A DNA stretch of 42,180 nt from Gemmatimonadota bacterium (lineage in GTDB: Bacteria > Gemmatimonadota > Gemmatimonadetes > Gemmatimonadales > GWC2-71-9): NCBI GenBank assembly GCA_003222205.1, contig QHVC01000113.1, positions 1 through 42,180 on the forward strand, written 5' to 3'. A program made the translations under genes and the position numbers. Each line of letters starts with the position of its first letter. The first letter of the stretch is position 1. The notes beneath the pieces were generated by a model, which did not search any database, had not been told where the DNA came from, and saw nothing but the letters and a program-made list of their open reading frames with translations. Shown in pieces: positions 27,438 to 38,374 of the stretch.

Positions 27438-28923
27438 GCGCCGGCGCGACGCAGCAGGAACTCGGTGAACAACCGCACGCCGATCGCCGTCGGCCCCTTG
27501 ACCTGATGCGGGCCTTCGCTGTCGGTGTAGGCGGTCCCCGCGATGTCGAGGTGCGCCCACGGGAACCCTTCGACGAACTCTCGCAGGAACCATCCACCGG
27601 CGATGGTGCCCGCGCTGCGGCCGCCGGAGTTGCGCACGTCGGCGATGTCCGACTTGACCAGCTCCCGGTACTCCTCCCAGAGCGGCAGCGGCCAGCACCG
27701 CTCGCCCGCCCGCTCCCCCGCCTCGCGCACCTCCCCGAGCAGCGCCTCGTCGGTGCCCATCAGGCCGATCGCCTCCTTGCCGAGGGCGATGCTGACGGCG
27801 CCCGTGAGCGTTGCGGCGTCGAGCACGGCGCCGGGCTTGTAGCGTCGCGCCCACGACAGCGCGTCGCACAAGATCAGCCGGCCTTCGGCGTCGGTGTTCA
27901 CGATCTCGATGGTCTTGCCGAGGTGGCTTTTGACGACGTCCCCGGGCTTGATCGCCGTCCCCGACGGCAGATTCTCCGTCGAAGGGATCACCCCGATCAC
28001 GTTCACTTTGGGCTTCAGGGTCCCCAATGCCTCGAACGCGCCGAGCACGGCCGCCGCGCCGGACATGTCGTACTTCATGTCCTCCATGCTCTGCGCCGGC
28101 TTGATCGAGATGCCGCCGGAATCGAACGTGACGCCCTTGCCGACGAGCACGACCGGACCGCCGTCTCCCCCGCCCTGGTATTCCAGGGTGATGAACCGGG
28201 GCTCCTGCGCCGAGCCCTGCGCCACGGCGAGCAGGGCGCCCATCCCTTCCTTCTTGATGGCGGCGAGATCGAGCACCGTCACCTTCACGCCGTGTTTCTT
28301 GCCGAGCGCCACGGCCTGGTCGGCGAGGTACGTCGGGGTACAGACGTTGCCGGGCAGCATCTGCAGATGCCGCGTGTACCGCGCCCCGGCGGCGATCGCC
28401 GCCCCGATGCGTCGACCGGCTTCGGCCTCCTTGGCGTCCTTGGCGTCGACGACCACGTCCACGGCCTCGACTTCGACGCGCGGCTCTTCGCCGGCCTGTT
28501 TGAGGTCGGTGAAGATCCAGGCACCGTGCGCGGCGCCTTCCACCGCGAGCTGGCCCCAATCGCGGGCGTTGACGCCGCCCCGCGCTTCAGCGGCCACGAG
28601 CAGCGCGAAACTCTTGGCGCCGAGCACGCGGGCGCGCTTGGCCGCCACGGCCGCGGCGCGACGCAGGCTGGTGCGGGTGACGTCGGCGCTCTTGCCGATC
28701 CCCACGACGAGCAGGCGCTGGATCTTGCCGGCTGCCGGATACAGCAGTTGGGTCTCGTCGCGTTTGCCCTTGAAATCACCGCCAGCGATCGCCCGGGCCA
28801 TTACCCCGCCGGTCGCCCGGTCGAGGGCGGCGAGCGACGCGGGCACCGTGGTGCCGGCTGGAACGATCACCGCCAGGAGGGGAGTCTCGAGGTCCCCCGG
28901 GGGGGTCGTGACGATGGCGCTCT

Positions 28924-28927
<4 letters not shown>
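27434..28927 (-). CDS. pepA: Leucyl aminopeptidase (M17)
   Basis: A cytoplasmic hexameric two-metal aminopeptidase. The 497-residue product has [16 protein letters not shown] and the signature [10 protein letters not shown], plus [13 protein letters not shown], giving the metal ligands and catalytic Lys/Arg. ATG 28927 overlaps the icd stop as ATGA. No signal peptide is present, unlike the other peptidases of the window. It may share a transcript with gltA-icd. Confidence 0.95.
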
Positions 28928-30138
<1,211 letters not shown>

Positions 30139-30140
30139 GG

Positions 30141-31283
30141 TCAGCCTCGCTTTCTGAGCGGCGTCCAGCGGCGGTTGAGCGGGCCCACATACTCGGCGCG
30201 CGGCCGGATCAGCCGGTTGTCGGCGTGCTGTTCGAGCACGTGCGCGCACCACCCGCTCACGCGACTCGCGACGAAGATGGGCGTGTACAGGTCTAGCGGG
30301 ATGCCCATCACGTAATAGAGCGTCGCCGAGTAAAAGTCCACGTTGCAGTACAGACCCTTCTCGCGCTTCACGACGTCCTCGATGATGCGCTGGATCCCGA
30401 ACCAGTGCGACTGGCCGAACTTGCGGCCCAGCTCCTCGGACATGCGCCGCAGATGGCTCGCCCGCGGGTCCTCGGTCCGGTACACCCGATGCCCGAAGGC
30501 CATGATGCGCTCCTTGCGCGCCAGGCGCTCGCGCACCCAGGACTCGGCGCGGTCTGGGGTCTTGATGTCGAGCAGCATCTTCATGGCCTCGGTGTTGGCG
30601 CCGCCGTGCAGCGGTCCGGCGAGGGCGGCGATCGCGCCCGTGACGGCGCCGTGGACGTCGGCGAGCGTCGCGGCGATGACCCGGGCCGCGAACGTCGAAG
30701 CGTTGAGCTCGTGGTCGGCGTGGAGGATGAGCGCCACGTCGAACGCCCGGACCACCTCGGTCTCGGGGATTTCCCCCGTCAGCAGGTACAGCGTGTTGGC
30801 GGCGAGGGAGAGCCCGCGCCGCGGCGTGAGGGGCTTTTGGCCGGAGCGCAGGCGCTGGAAGGCGCCGAGCATGGTCGGCAGCTGGGCGATGAGCCGCACC
30901 GCCTTGCGGTACTCGGCCGCCCGGCTGTCGTCGCCGCGGTCGGGGTCTACGAAGACTGCGGCGCTGACGGCGGTGCGCAACACGTGCATCGGGTTCGCCC
31001 CGGCCGGCGCGTCCTTGATGATGCGCAGCACCACGCGATCGAGCTTCTGTGACGCCTTGATCTGAGCCGTGAAGGATTTGAGCTGGGCCCGCGTCGGCAG
31101 ATCGCCGTTGAGCAGCAGGTAGGCGGTTTCCTCGAAGGTCGAGTGGTCGGCGAGATCGTGGATGTCGTAGCCCCGGTAGACGAGCCGGCCCTCGTCCCCG
31201 AACACGGTGCACACGGCCGACTCGGTGGCGACGACCCCTTCGAGACCCTTGGTGAACGCGCTGTCGGGGGTGGCCGTGGGCAT
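30141..31283 (-). CDS. gltA: Citrate synthase
   Basis: Condenses acetyl-CoA and oxaloacetate. The 380-residue protein has [14 protein letters not shown], the catalytic His in [25 protein letters not shown], and the catalytic Asp in [16 protein letters not shown]. Its length fits the dimeric type found in many Gram-positives and related lineages. I use ATG 31283 ([10 protein letters not shown]); the track begins 11 codons earlier at GTG. It heads gltA-icd-pepA. Confidence 0.95.
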   Translation of the reverse strand: MPTATPDSAFTKGLEGVVATESAVCTVFGDEGRLVYRGYDIHDLADHSTFEETAYLLLNGDLPTRAQLKSFTAQIKASQKLDRVVLRIIKDAPAGANPMHVLRTAVSAAVFVDPDRGDDSRAAEYRKAVRLIAQLPTMLGAFQRLRSGQKPLTPRRGLSLAANTLYLLTGEIPETEVVRAFDVALILHADHELNASTFAARVIAATLADVHGAVTGAIAALAGPLHGGANTEAMKMLLDIKTPDRAESWVRERLARKERIMAFGHRVYRTEDPRASHLRRMSEELGRKFGQSHWFGIQRIIEDVVKREKGLYCNVDFYSATLYYVMGIPLDLYTPIFVASRVSGWCAHVLEQHADNRLIRPRAEYVGPLNRRWTPLRKRG

Positions 31284-31351
31284 GATCGGAACGCCGAGTC
31301 GAGGTGGAGGTATCACCCGGGGTCGCTACAGACTACCCAGGCGCTGTCGGG

Positions 31352-31381
31352 TTGCGCCACCCTCCCGGTGGCCGCTAGACT
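31352..31381 (+). promoter_or_regulatory. Candidate promoter for the 31390 envelope-gene cluster
   Basis: TTGCGC (31352-31357), 18 bp, TAGACT (31376-31381), then 8 bp to the ATG at 31390. No Shine-Dalgarno is present, so the first gene may be leaderless. Confidence 0.4.
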
Positions 31382-31389
31382 GGAGCCCC

Positions 31390-31728
31390 ATGCGACGCGG
31401 AAGCCTGCTCGCCCTGCTGTTCGCCGCCAGCTGTTGGCTCGGTGCCGGACCCGGAGGTATTACCCTCCAGGCCGTGCTGGCGTGCCGGTATCACGCGACG
31501 CTGCAGGGGCACCACACGCATCACATGCCGGCGGTGCCGCCGGGCGCGCCGTGTTTCTGCGACCAGATGACGGGCGGCGGAGACCTGCTCCCGTCGGCGG
31601 CGGTGCTGACGCCCGCGCCGATCGCCGCATTGATCCTGACCGGCGAGACCGTCGTCGCCTTCCCCCATCCCCCATCCTCCTTCCCGGGCTTTTCCCCGGT
31701 TCCGTTGACGCCTCCTCCGATCGCCTGA
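31390..31728 (+). CDS. Small secreted His/Cys-rich protein, function unknown
   Basis: I do not recognise this 112-residue protein. MRRGSLLALLFAASCWLGAG is a signal peptide. The mature part has CRYHATLQGHHTHHMP and then CFCDQM, a cluster of five histidines and three cysteines that could bind metal such as copper or haem; the C-terminus is hydrophobic then Pro-rich (PHPPSSFPGFSPVPLTPPP). It is the first gene of a rightward group of envelope proteins and starts next to a candidate promoter. Metal binding is inference from composition only. Confidence 0.55.
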   Translation: MRRGSLLALLFAASCWLGAGPGGITLQAVLACRYHATLQGHHTHHMPAVPPGAPCFCDQMTGGGDLLPSAAVLTPAPIAALILTGETVVAFPHPPSSFPGFSPVPLTPPPIA

Positions 31729-31777
31729 GCGTGTAGTCGGCCGGCGATTCTCGTTCATTCATTTCCGGAGGAGGAGT

Positions 31778-32851
31778 ATGCGCACCGCTTTGTGCTGTGC
31801 GCTCCTGAGCCTGGCCGCGGGCGCGGCCGGGGCGCAGGAGCGTGAAGTCACCTTCGAAGCGCCGAAACCGGTAACCGTCAGCGGCTTTGCCGTGGGGCTG
31901 TTCTCCTGGGATCGCGAGCAGGCGGCGAATTCCGCCCTGGCCTCGAAGCTCGCCGTCAGCCTGTTCCGGCCGTGGTCGGACAACCTCTATCTCTTCGGCC
32001 AGCTGACCACCCACGTCGCTCCGGGCGACAGCGGCGCCACTACGACCGAGATCGAGATCGACAACCTCATCGTCAGCTGGACGCCGCCCGGCGCCGCGGC
32101 GCTGAACGTCATTTTCGGACGCTTCGACGCGCCGCTCGGCTTCGAGCGCGACGACGAGCCGCTGAACCTGGTCCCGACCAACTCGTTCAACTTCGGGCTG
32201 GCCCGCCCCGCCAAGCTCACCGGGCTCGTCGCGCGCTACACGCTGAGCCCGCGCCTGGCGGCGGCGCTGATCGCCGCCAACGGCTGGGACGCCGCGATCG
32301 ACAACAACTCCGGAAAGACCGGCGGGCTGCGCCTGGAATGGCTGCCGGCGGAGGGAGCCGCGTTCGGCGCCACGGCGCTATACGGGCCGGAGGGCGCCGC
32401 GACCAACGCCAATCCGCGCACCCTGGTCACGGCGGATGCGACCGTGCAGCGCGGGTCGCACCTCATCGTGGGCGGCGAGCTCAATCGCGGGCGGCAACGC
32501 ACGGGCGCTGCGATCGCCAGCTGGACCGGCGGCGCCGTGACCGCCTTCTGGCGGCTGGGCCGCTCCACCGGCCTGACGGTGCGCGGCGATCTGCTCGACG
32601 ACCCTGACGGCTTCACGACCGGAACGCCGCAGACGCTCCGATCCCTGACGGTCTCGCCCTGGTACTTCTACCGCGAGGCGCAGGAGGGGATTTTCAGCGC
32701 GATCGAGCACACGTCGTTCCGTCTTCCGGCGTTCGCGCTGCGGCCGGCACTGCGCTTCGACCATTCGACGGCCGCGTTCTTCGCGGAGCACACGGGCGGC
32801 TTCACGCGCACGCACGTTTCCGCGGTCGTCGAGCTGGTCTACCTCTTCTAA
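31778..32851 (+). CDS. Outer-membrane beta-barrel protein (porin-like)
   Basis: The 357-residue protein has a signal peptide (MRTALCCALLSLAAGAAGA-Q) and then repeated amphipathic strands, such as YLFGQLTTHVAPGD and NLIVSWTPPGAAALNVIFGRFDAPLGFE, ending AVVELVYLF with the terminal Phe that marks outer-membrane barrels. The 'GRFDAPLGFE' stretch is seen in porin-like proteins of metal-reducing and phosphate-porin families. ATG 31778 follows GGAGGAG. The second gene of the cluster, probably exported to form a pore or scaffold. Confidence 0.75.
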   Translation: MRTALCCALLSLAAGAAGAQEREVTFEAPKPVTVSGFAVGLFSWDREQAANSALASKLAVSLFRPWSDNLYLFGQLTTHVAPGDSGATTTEIEIDNLIVSWTPPGAAALNVIFGRFDAPLGFERDDEPLNLVPTNSFNFGLARPAKLTGLVARYTLSPRLAAALIAANGWDAAIDNNSGKTGGLRLEWLPAEGAAFGATALYGPEGAATNANPRTLVTADATVQRGSHLIVGGELNRGRQRTGAAIASWTGGAVTAFWRLGRSTGLTVRGDLLDDPDGFTTGTPQTLRSLTVSPWYFYREAQEGIFSAIEHTSFRLPAFALRPALRFDHSTAAFFAEHTGGFTRTHVSAVVELVYLF

Positions 32852-32861
32852 GGACGCAGCG

Positions 32862-33413
32862 ATGCTTTACGACCTGTCTCGCGCCGACGCACGGGTGAAG
32901 TGGTTGGTGACGTGTCTCCTGCTCACCTTCGCCCTTGCCTACGGTTTCGGTGGGTGGATGGTCGCCCTGTACGCCGGGTTCGGCCCCAAGCAGGTGGCGG
33001 CGACCTACGCTCCGTCCCAGATGTCCATGGCGATGCCGCCGGAAAGCACGGTGGTGGTCGAGCACCCGATGACGATGAGCCAGTTCGCGGAGGCGGCCCC
33101 GCATCAGGTGGATACCGCGCTTCTGGTTCAGGACACGCACGTCCACGTGCCGATGTACGGCGTGATCGCGGCGTGTTTGTCGGTCGTGGTGCTCGGCCTC
33201 AGGATGTCCCGGCGCGCCGCGCTGGGGACGATCTCGCTGTTGTTCGCCGCGCCGTGGCTCGATTTCCTCGGCATGTGGCTGACCAAGTTCCTCGCGCCCG
33301 GCTTCGCGTGGCTGACGATCGTGGGCGGCTGGGCGATGGCGGCGGGCCTCGTGATCGTTACGGTGATGGCTCTGTGGCAGATGTGGCTCATGAAGGAAAG
33401 GACCGTGTCATGA
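32862..33413 (+). CDS. Integral membrane protein with Met/His-rich periplasmic loop, function unknown
   Basis: The 183-residue protein has a membrane helix near residues 13-37, a long hydrophilic loop (about 38-96) with MSMAMPPE, HPMTMSQF and TQ-free DTHVHVPM, and then three more helices (about 97-115, 120-140, 145-172). The loop's methionines and histidines could bind copper. It starts 10 bp after the barrel gene and its stop overlaps the next start as ATGA, so translation is coupled. I recall no named family; it is a candidate redox or metal partner of its neighbours. Confidence 0.6.
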   Translation: MLYDLSRADARVKWLVTCLLLTFALAYGFGGWMVALYAGFGPKQVAATYAPSQMSMAMPPESTVVVEHPMTMSQFAEAAPHQVDTALLVQDTHVHVPMYGVIAACLSVVVLGLRMSRRAALGTISLLFAAPWLDFLGMWLTKFLAPGFAWLTIVGGWAMAAGLVIVTVMALWQMWLMKERTVS

Positions 33414-33976
33414 CGACGATCTCTCGCGCCGCCGCGGTCAGCGCGGTCGCGGCGCTGCTCCATATCACGCCGACCGTGGTGCTCGTGGACCGGCCCGACG
33501 CCGTGGCGCAGCTGCTCCCCGGCGCCGACAAGTTTTTCGCGCGCGAAGTCCATCTCGCCGACGCCGATGCGCACAAACTGCATGAAGCGGTGGACTGGAG
33601 CCCGGTCGACGGAGTGCTGACGTTCTACTCGGGCCGCCGCGGCACAACGCTGATCGGCCTGCTCGAGTTCGTGCGGGTGGACACGCCGCACGGCCCCGTC
33701 GAGGTGTCGGTGTCCTTCGACACGCTGGGAACGATCCGCGGCGTGATCGTGACCAAGGCCACGGTGGAGACCAAGCCGTGGGTGCTGGAGGCGCTGCGGG
33801 CTGGCCTGTGCAGCCACTACCGGGGCCTCACCCCTACCGCCACGCCCGCCGCCACCGCCGCCAGCGCGGCGCTGCGGGGTTCCGTCGGCGAGCTGCCGCT
33901 GTACATGGCCCAGGAAGTCGACAAAGGTGTCGCCCGCGCGCTGGCGGCGTACCGGCTCTTCGCCCAACGTAGATAG
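33410..33976 (+). CDS. FMN-binding-domain-like exported protein
   Basis: The 188-residue protein starts at ATG 33410 with a hydrophobic N-terminus (SRAAAVSAVAALLHITPTVV) that could be a signal or anchor. The centre, TPHGPVEVSVSFDTLGTIRGVIVTKATVETKPWV, resembles the beta-sheet of FMN_bind domains (as in RnfG/NqrC), and the end QEVDKGVARALAAYRLF resembles their last helix. The [S/T]GA[T/S] motif for covalent FMN is not evident in TATPAATAASAALRG, so flavinylation is doubtful. The four genes 31390-33976 look like one envelope redox or metal unit. The track ORF from 32900 is a frame-shadow extension. Confidence 0.5.
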   Translation: MTTISRAAAVSAVAALLHITPTVVLVDRPDAVAQLLPGADKFFAREVHLADADAHKLHEAVDWSPVDGVLTFYSGRRGTTLIGLLEFVRVDTPHGPVEVSVSFDTLGTIRGVIVTKATVETKPWVLEALRAGLCSHYRGLTPTATPAATAASAALRGSVGELPLYMAQEVDKGVARALAAYRLFAQRR

Positions 33977-34018
33977 TCCGTAGGCCCCCCCCACCCCCCT
34001 TTCCCGGGAGGCGCATCC

Positions 34019-36004
34019 GTGCAGCAGCTGCACCTGCTCGGGGACCTGGCCGTGATCTTCGGCGTCTCGGTCCTCGTCATCCTGGTGTTCCACCGGGTGC
34101 GCCTCCCGGCCCTGCCGGGCTTCATCGTGGCGGGGATGCTGCTCGGCCCCAACGCCCTGAAGCTCGTCTCCGACGTGCACGCCGTGGAATCCCTGGCGGA
34201 AGTCGGCGTCATCCTGCTGCTGTTCACGATCGGCATCGAGTTTTCGCTGCGGCGGCTGCGCGAGATGGCGCGGCAGGTCGCCGGCACGGGACTGCTGCAG
34301 GTCGGCCTCACGACGTTGGTCGCCGCCGCGATCGGATTGGCCGTCGTGCACCGCTGGCAGGTCGCGGTGTTCCTGGGGCTGCTCGTCGCCCTGTCGAGCA
34401 CCGCCATCGTTCTGAAGCTCCTGACCGACCGCGGTGAGATCGACGCGCCACACGGCCGCCTCGCCACCGGCGTGCTGATTTTCCAAGACCTGTGCGTCGT
34501 GCCGATCATGCTGCTGCTGCCGTTCCTCGCCGGGACGGCGACGGGCGGCGTGGGCGGGCTGGCGGTGGCGCTCGGGAAAGCGACGCTGATCGTCGTCGGG
34601 GTGATCCTCGCCGCCCGGATGCTCGTCCCGCGACTGCTGACGGAGATCCTCAAGACGCGGAGCCGCGAGCTGTTCCTCATTTCGATCATTCTGCTGGGGA
34701 CGCTCACGGCGCTGGGGACGGCGGCCGCCGGCGCGTCGCTCGCGCTGGGGGCGTTCCTCGCTGGGCTCGTGCTCTCGGAGTCGGATTACGGGCACCAGGC
34801 ACTCGCCGAGCTCCTGCCGTTCCGCGACGTGTTCATCTCGCTGTTCTTCGTCGCCGTGGGCATGCTGGTGGACGTCGCGTTCCTGCGGGCGCACCCGTGG
34901 GCGACGCTGGGCGGCGTGGCCCTGGTGGTGGGGGGCAAGATGGCGCTCGCGGCGACGGGGCCGATCGTGATGGGCTCAGCGGGGCGGCCCGCCCTGCTCG
35001 CGGGGCTGTGCGTGGCGCAGATCGGCGAGTTCTCGTTCGTGCTGGCGCGCGAGGGCCAGGGGGCGGGCCTGCTCCCGGGCGGGACCTACCAGACGTTCCT
35101 CGCCGTCGCGGTCTCCACGATGCTGCTCACCCCGTTCCTGATTCAGGGGGGGCCCGCGATCGTCGCCGGGCTGCAGCGGGTGCTGCCGAGGCGCCTGATG
35201 CGCGAGACGCGGGCCCCGCGGCCGGAAGCGACGCAGGAGCCGTTGCGCGACCACGTGATCATCGCCGGCTTTGGCCTGAACGGGCGCAACCTGTCGGCGG
35301 CGCTGCGCTCGGTGGGGGTCGCGTATTTGGTGGTCGAGCTCAACGCCGAGACGGTGCGGCAGGCGCGCGCGCTGGGCGAGCCGGCGTTCTACGGCGACGC
35401 GACGCGCGAGGAAATCCTGCGCGGGCTCGGCATCGAGCGCGCCCGGCTGTTCGTCATCGCGATCTCCGACCCCGCCGCGACGCGGCGGATGACGCGCGTC
35501 GCCCGGTCGATGAACCAGGACCTGTTCATCATCGCCCGCACCCGTTACGTGGTGGAGATCCCCGAACTCACCCGGCTCGGCGCCGACGTGGTGATCCCGG
35601 AGGAGTTCGAGACGTCGGTTGAGATCTTCGCGCGGGTGTTGTCGCACTACCGCGTGCCCCGGGAGACGGTGGATCAGCTGACGGATCAGATCCGCGCGGC
35701 TCATTACGCCGCGTTGCGCACGCCCGCGGCGGGTCCAGGAGCCGCGCTCCCAGGCCTCCCCCGCATGGTCATCGAGCACGTGCGGCTCGGGCCGGGCGCG
35801 TTCGCCGGGGGCCGGAGCCTCGCGGAGCTCGGCCTGCGGACCCGGACGGGGGCGCTGGTGCTGAGCCTGCGCCGCGACGGCCTGGATCACCCCACGCCCG
35901 ATCCGGAGATGGCGCTGGCGGCGGAGGACGAGCTGGTGATCGTGGGGCAGCCGGAGCAGGTCGCCGCGGCGCGGCGGCTGGTGCTGGACGGAGGGCCACC
36001 CTAA
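34019..36004 (+). CDS. CPA2-family cation/proton antiporter with TrkA-N and TrkA-C domains (Kef-like)
   Basis: The 661-residue protein has about 12 membrane helices (residues 5-385), including GFIVAGMLLGPNAL, LLLFTIGIEFSLRRLR and FFVAVGMLVDVAF, as in KefB/C-type potassium efflux antiporters. A regulatory TrkA-N domain follows (HVIIAGFGLNGRNLSAAL, with the nucleotide-binding GxGxxG), then a TrkA-C domain (about 570-655, ELVIVGQPEQVAAA). GTG 34019 follows GGGAGG. It begins 42 bp after the FMN-binding-like gene. It balances K+/H+ and may be gated by NAD(H). Confidence 0.9.
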   Translation: MQQLHLLGDLAVIFGVSVLVILVFHRVRLPALPGFIVAGMLLGPNALKLVSDVHAVESLAEVGVILLLFTIGIEFSLRRLREMARQVAGTGLLQVGLTTLVAAAIGLAVVHRWQVAVFLGLLVALSSTAIVLKLLTDRGEIDAPHGRLATGVLIFQDLCVVPIMLLLPFLAGTATGGVGGLAVALGKATLIVVGVILAARMLVPRLLTEILKTRSRELFLISIILLGTLTALGTAAAGASLALGAFLAGLVLSESDYGHQALAELLPFRDVFISLFFVAVGMLVDVAFLRAHPWATLGGVALVVGGKMALAATGPIVMGSAGRPALLAGLCVAQIGEFSFVLAREGQGAGLLPGGTYQTFLAVAVSTMLLTPFLIQGGPAIVAGLQRVLPRRLMRETRAPRPEATQEPLRDHVIIAGFGLNGRNLSAALRSVGVAYLVVELNAETVRQARALGEPAFYGDATREEILRGLGIERARLFVIAISDPAATRRMTRVARSMNQDLFIIARTRYVVEIPELTRLGADVVIPEEFETSVEIFARVLSHYRVPRETVDQLTDQIRAAHYAALRTPAAGPGAALPGLPRMVIEHVRLGPGAFAGGRSLAELGLRTRTGALVLSLRRDGLDHPTPDPEMALAAEDELVIVGQPEQVAAARRLVLDGGPP

Positions 36005-36058
36005 CTAGCGGTCCGCTCCGGGGGCATTATTGAGGCATCCCTCCTCGGGGTGCGCCGT

Positions 36059-38368
36059 ATGCCGACTTACCGTCTCCCCACGCTCGTTCTGCTCCTGCTC
36101 CCCGTCGGCCTGCCCGCGCAGACGCCCGCCGAGCGCTACGAGCCCGTCTTCGAGCAGCTGCGACAGCTGGCGCCGCGTGGCGATCGCCTTGCGGTCGTGC
36201 ACGACCTGACGCTGCGGCGGGACGTGATCAAGTTTCACCTCGAGGATGGCTGGATCTCTCTGGCGACGCCCGTCGCGGGTCGCACGGTGGCCGCGGTGTT
36301 CGTCGGGCATGGCTCCGTCTCTTTCGTTCCGCCCTCGGTCGTCGAGCGCGCGCAGGTCAAGCGCGTGCTCGGCGATTCGGTGATCGACTCACGCATCACT
36401 GCCGCCGCCTTCGTCTTCACCGATTCGACCCTCGCAGAGCTCGAGCATCACCTCACCTTCAACGAGGCGAGCATGCCGCCCGGGCTCACGGGGCCGCTCG
36501 GCGACCTGCTCGACCATCTCATCGACGGCCGGATGCGGCTCGTCACGCAGCCCACGCTGATGGCGGCGCTCCTCAACGGCCGGGAAAACGGCTTCTTCTA
36601 TGGCCACGTCAAGCGCGAGCACGGCGAGGACGTGATGCTCCTGGTGGACCCGATGGACGAGGAGCCGGTCGAGCTGCTGCGCGGGGGGAAAGAGCGAGGG
36701 GAGAAGTTCCAAGTGGTGTCCGAGGTTCGCCGGGAAGAGGACCGCACGGACACGACGACTGTCGCCGCCGGTCAACGCGAGCCGTTCGAGCTGGACGAGT
36801 ATCGGGTCGACGCGACGGTCGCGAAGAATCTCACCTTCTCGGCGGCGGTGACGTTGCGGCTCATCGCGCGGCAGGAAGGCCAGCGGTGGGTTCCGTTCTG
36901 GTTGTTCTCCGAGATGCGGGTCGACTCGATCGGCGGCGCGGCGGACAGCTCGTTCCGTGACAAGGACAGCCCCGAGCTGTGGGTGCGGCTGCGCACGCCG
37001 CTGCGGGGCGGCGACAGTGCGGTCGTTCGGGTATCGTATCACGGCGACCTGATCGGCTTCGGGTCGGTGATGCGCGGCGTGCTCCCCAAGGAGTACAACC
37101 CCAGCTTGCCGGCGGCGCTGGACCAGTGGCTGTTCGTGAAGACCACGCAGACCTGGTTCCCCCGGTACGGCTCGCCGCCGCAGCCGGCCGACATGGATCT
37201 CACCTTCCATACGCCGCGCCGCTATCACTTCGCGAGTATCGGGCGGCTGCTGGAGACGCACACCGATGGTGACGTGCTCACGACGCATTGGGTCACGGAG
37301 CGGCCGACCGACCAGGCGTGCTTCAACCTCGGCGAATTCGACGAAGTCAAAATGGGGCCGGTGACGGTCCAGGTGAACAGCGACGCGCACCGCCAGCTCA
37401 GTCTCCTCCTGTTCGGGCAACGGGATCCGGGTGGCGACGTGGGCCGCGACGTCTCGACGAGTCTGGCGTTTTTCACGGGCATGTATGGGGCGCCGCTGTT
37501 CCAGTCGTATACCGCGACCGAGGTGCCGTTCTTCTACGGGCAGGCGTTCCCGGGGCTGATGTACCTGTCCGTCACCACCTTTCAGACGCTGGACCAGAGC
37601 GGCTTCGAGGAGATGTTCCGGGCCCACGAGGTGGCGCACCAGTGGTGGGGGATCGGCGTCGAGCCCGCGGGTTACCGGGATGCCTGGCTGTCGGAGGGCT
37701 TCGCCGAGTTCTCGGCGCTGTGGTTCATGCAGCTGCGGTTGCGGGACAACGACAAGTTTTTCAAGAAGCTGCGCAACACGCGGCGCGACATCCGGGCGCG
37801 GCGCAACAACGCCCCGCCCATCGCGCTGGGGTACCGCGTGGGCGACACGGGACTCCCGGAAGACTACCAGACAATCGTGTACGAGAAGGGCGCCTGGGTG
37901 GTGCACATGCTGCGCAACCTGATGCTCGATCTGCGCACCATGAACGAGGACCGGTTCCGGGCGATGATGCAGGACTTCTACGTGCAGTACCGCGGCCGGC
38001 GCGCCGCCACGCGCGATTTCCAGCGCGTGGTCGAAGAGCACATGGGCATGGCGATGGACTGGTTCTTCGACGAGTGGGTGAACGGCACGGAGATTCCCAC
38101 CTACATCCTCTCATGGAAGGCCGAGCCGGACAGCGGCGGCCGCTACCGCCTGCACCTGCGGGTGCGCCAGGAGGACGCGCCCGACACGTTCATCATGCCG
38201 GTGCCGTTGGAGATCCAGTTCGCGGACAGCACGCACGCCCTGGTGCGGGTGAACGTGCACGGACCCTTCGTGGAGGCGGCGATCCAAGTGCCGGCGGAGC
38301 CGACGAAGCTGACGCTCAATCCGCTGGAATCGGTACTCGCCGAGATCCGCACCGAGAGTTGGCGGTGA
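36059..38368 (+). CDS. Secreted M1-family-like metallopeptidase
   Basis: The 769-residue protein begins MPTYRLPTLVLLLLPVGLPAQ, a signal peptide. The gluzincin zinc site HEVAHQWWG lies near residue 523 and the third ligand in WLSEGFAEFSAL near 544, as in M1 aminopeptidases; the canonical GAMEN motif is not seen, so peptide-end specificity is uncertain. The first 220 residues are a family-specific beta-rich region. It starts 55 bp after the antiporter. The C-terminal domain is beta-rich. It overlaps no gene and ends 6 bp before the convergent zinc-ribbon gene. The ATG at 36059 is used; the track starts at an earlier GTG. Confidence 0.87.
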   Translation: MPTYRLPTLVLLLLPVGLPAQTPAERYEPVFEQLRQLAPRGDRLAVVHDLTLRRDVIKFHLEDGWISLATPVAGRTVAAVFVGHGSVSFVPPSVVERAQVKRVLGDSVIDSRITAAAFVFTDSTLAELEHHLTFNEASMPPGLTGPLGDLLDHLIDGRMRLVTQPTLMAALLNGRENGFFYGHVKREHGEDVMLLVDPMDEEPVELLRGGKERGEKFQVVSEVRREEDRTDTTTVAAGQREPFELDEYRVDATVAKNLTFSAAVTLRLIARQEGQRWVPFWLFSEMRVDSIGGAADSSFRDKDSPELWVRLRTPLRGGDSAVVRVSYHGDLIGFGSVMRGVLPKEYNPSLPAALDQWLFVKTTQTWFPRYGSPPQPADMDLTFHTPRRYHFASIGRLLETHTDGDVLTTHWVTERPTDQACFNLGEFDEVKMGPVTVQVNSDAHRQLSLLLFGQRDPGGDVGRDVSTSLAFFTGMYGAPLFQSYTATEVPFFYGQAFPGLMYLSVTTFQTLDQSGFEEMFRAHEVAHQWWGIGVEPAGYRDAWLSEGFAEFSALWFMQLRLRDNDKFFKKLRNTRRDIRARRNNAPPIALGYRVGDTGLPEDYQTIVYEKGAWVVHMLRNLMLDLRTMNEDRFRAMMQDFYVQYRGRRAATRDFQRVVEEHMGMAMDWFFDEWVNGTEIPTYILSWKAEPDSGGRYRLHLRVRQEDAPDTFIMPVPLEIQFADSTHALVRVNVHGPFVEAAIQVPAEPTKLTLNPLESVLAEIRTESWR

Positions 38369-38374
38369 CGAGCC

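Noticed and set aside
25704-27506. 600-residue plus-strand ORF opposite the TonB-plug gene
   Set aside because: Arg/Ala/Gly-rich shadow created by high third-position GC; the minus-strand gene has a signal peptide, plug and barrel, and the plus ORF has no recognisable motif or ribosome site.
33978-34010. Run of cytosines before the antiporter as a phase-variable tract
   Set aside because: CCCCCCCC then ACCCCCC is interrupted and lies upstream of the ribosome site, not in a coding or promoter box; no evidence for slippage use.
33128-34894. 588-residue minus-strand ORF over the FMN-binding-like and antiporter genes
   Set aside because: Spans three well-supported plus-strand genes and reads as Arg/Glu/Gln-rich low complexity.
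36389-38041. 550-residue minus-strand ORF opposite the M1-like peptidase
   Set aside because: Antisense shadow rich in Arg, His and Glu; the plus frame holds the zinc motif and signal peptide.
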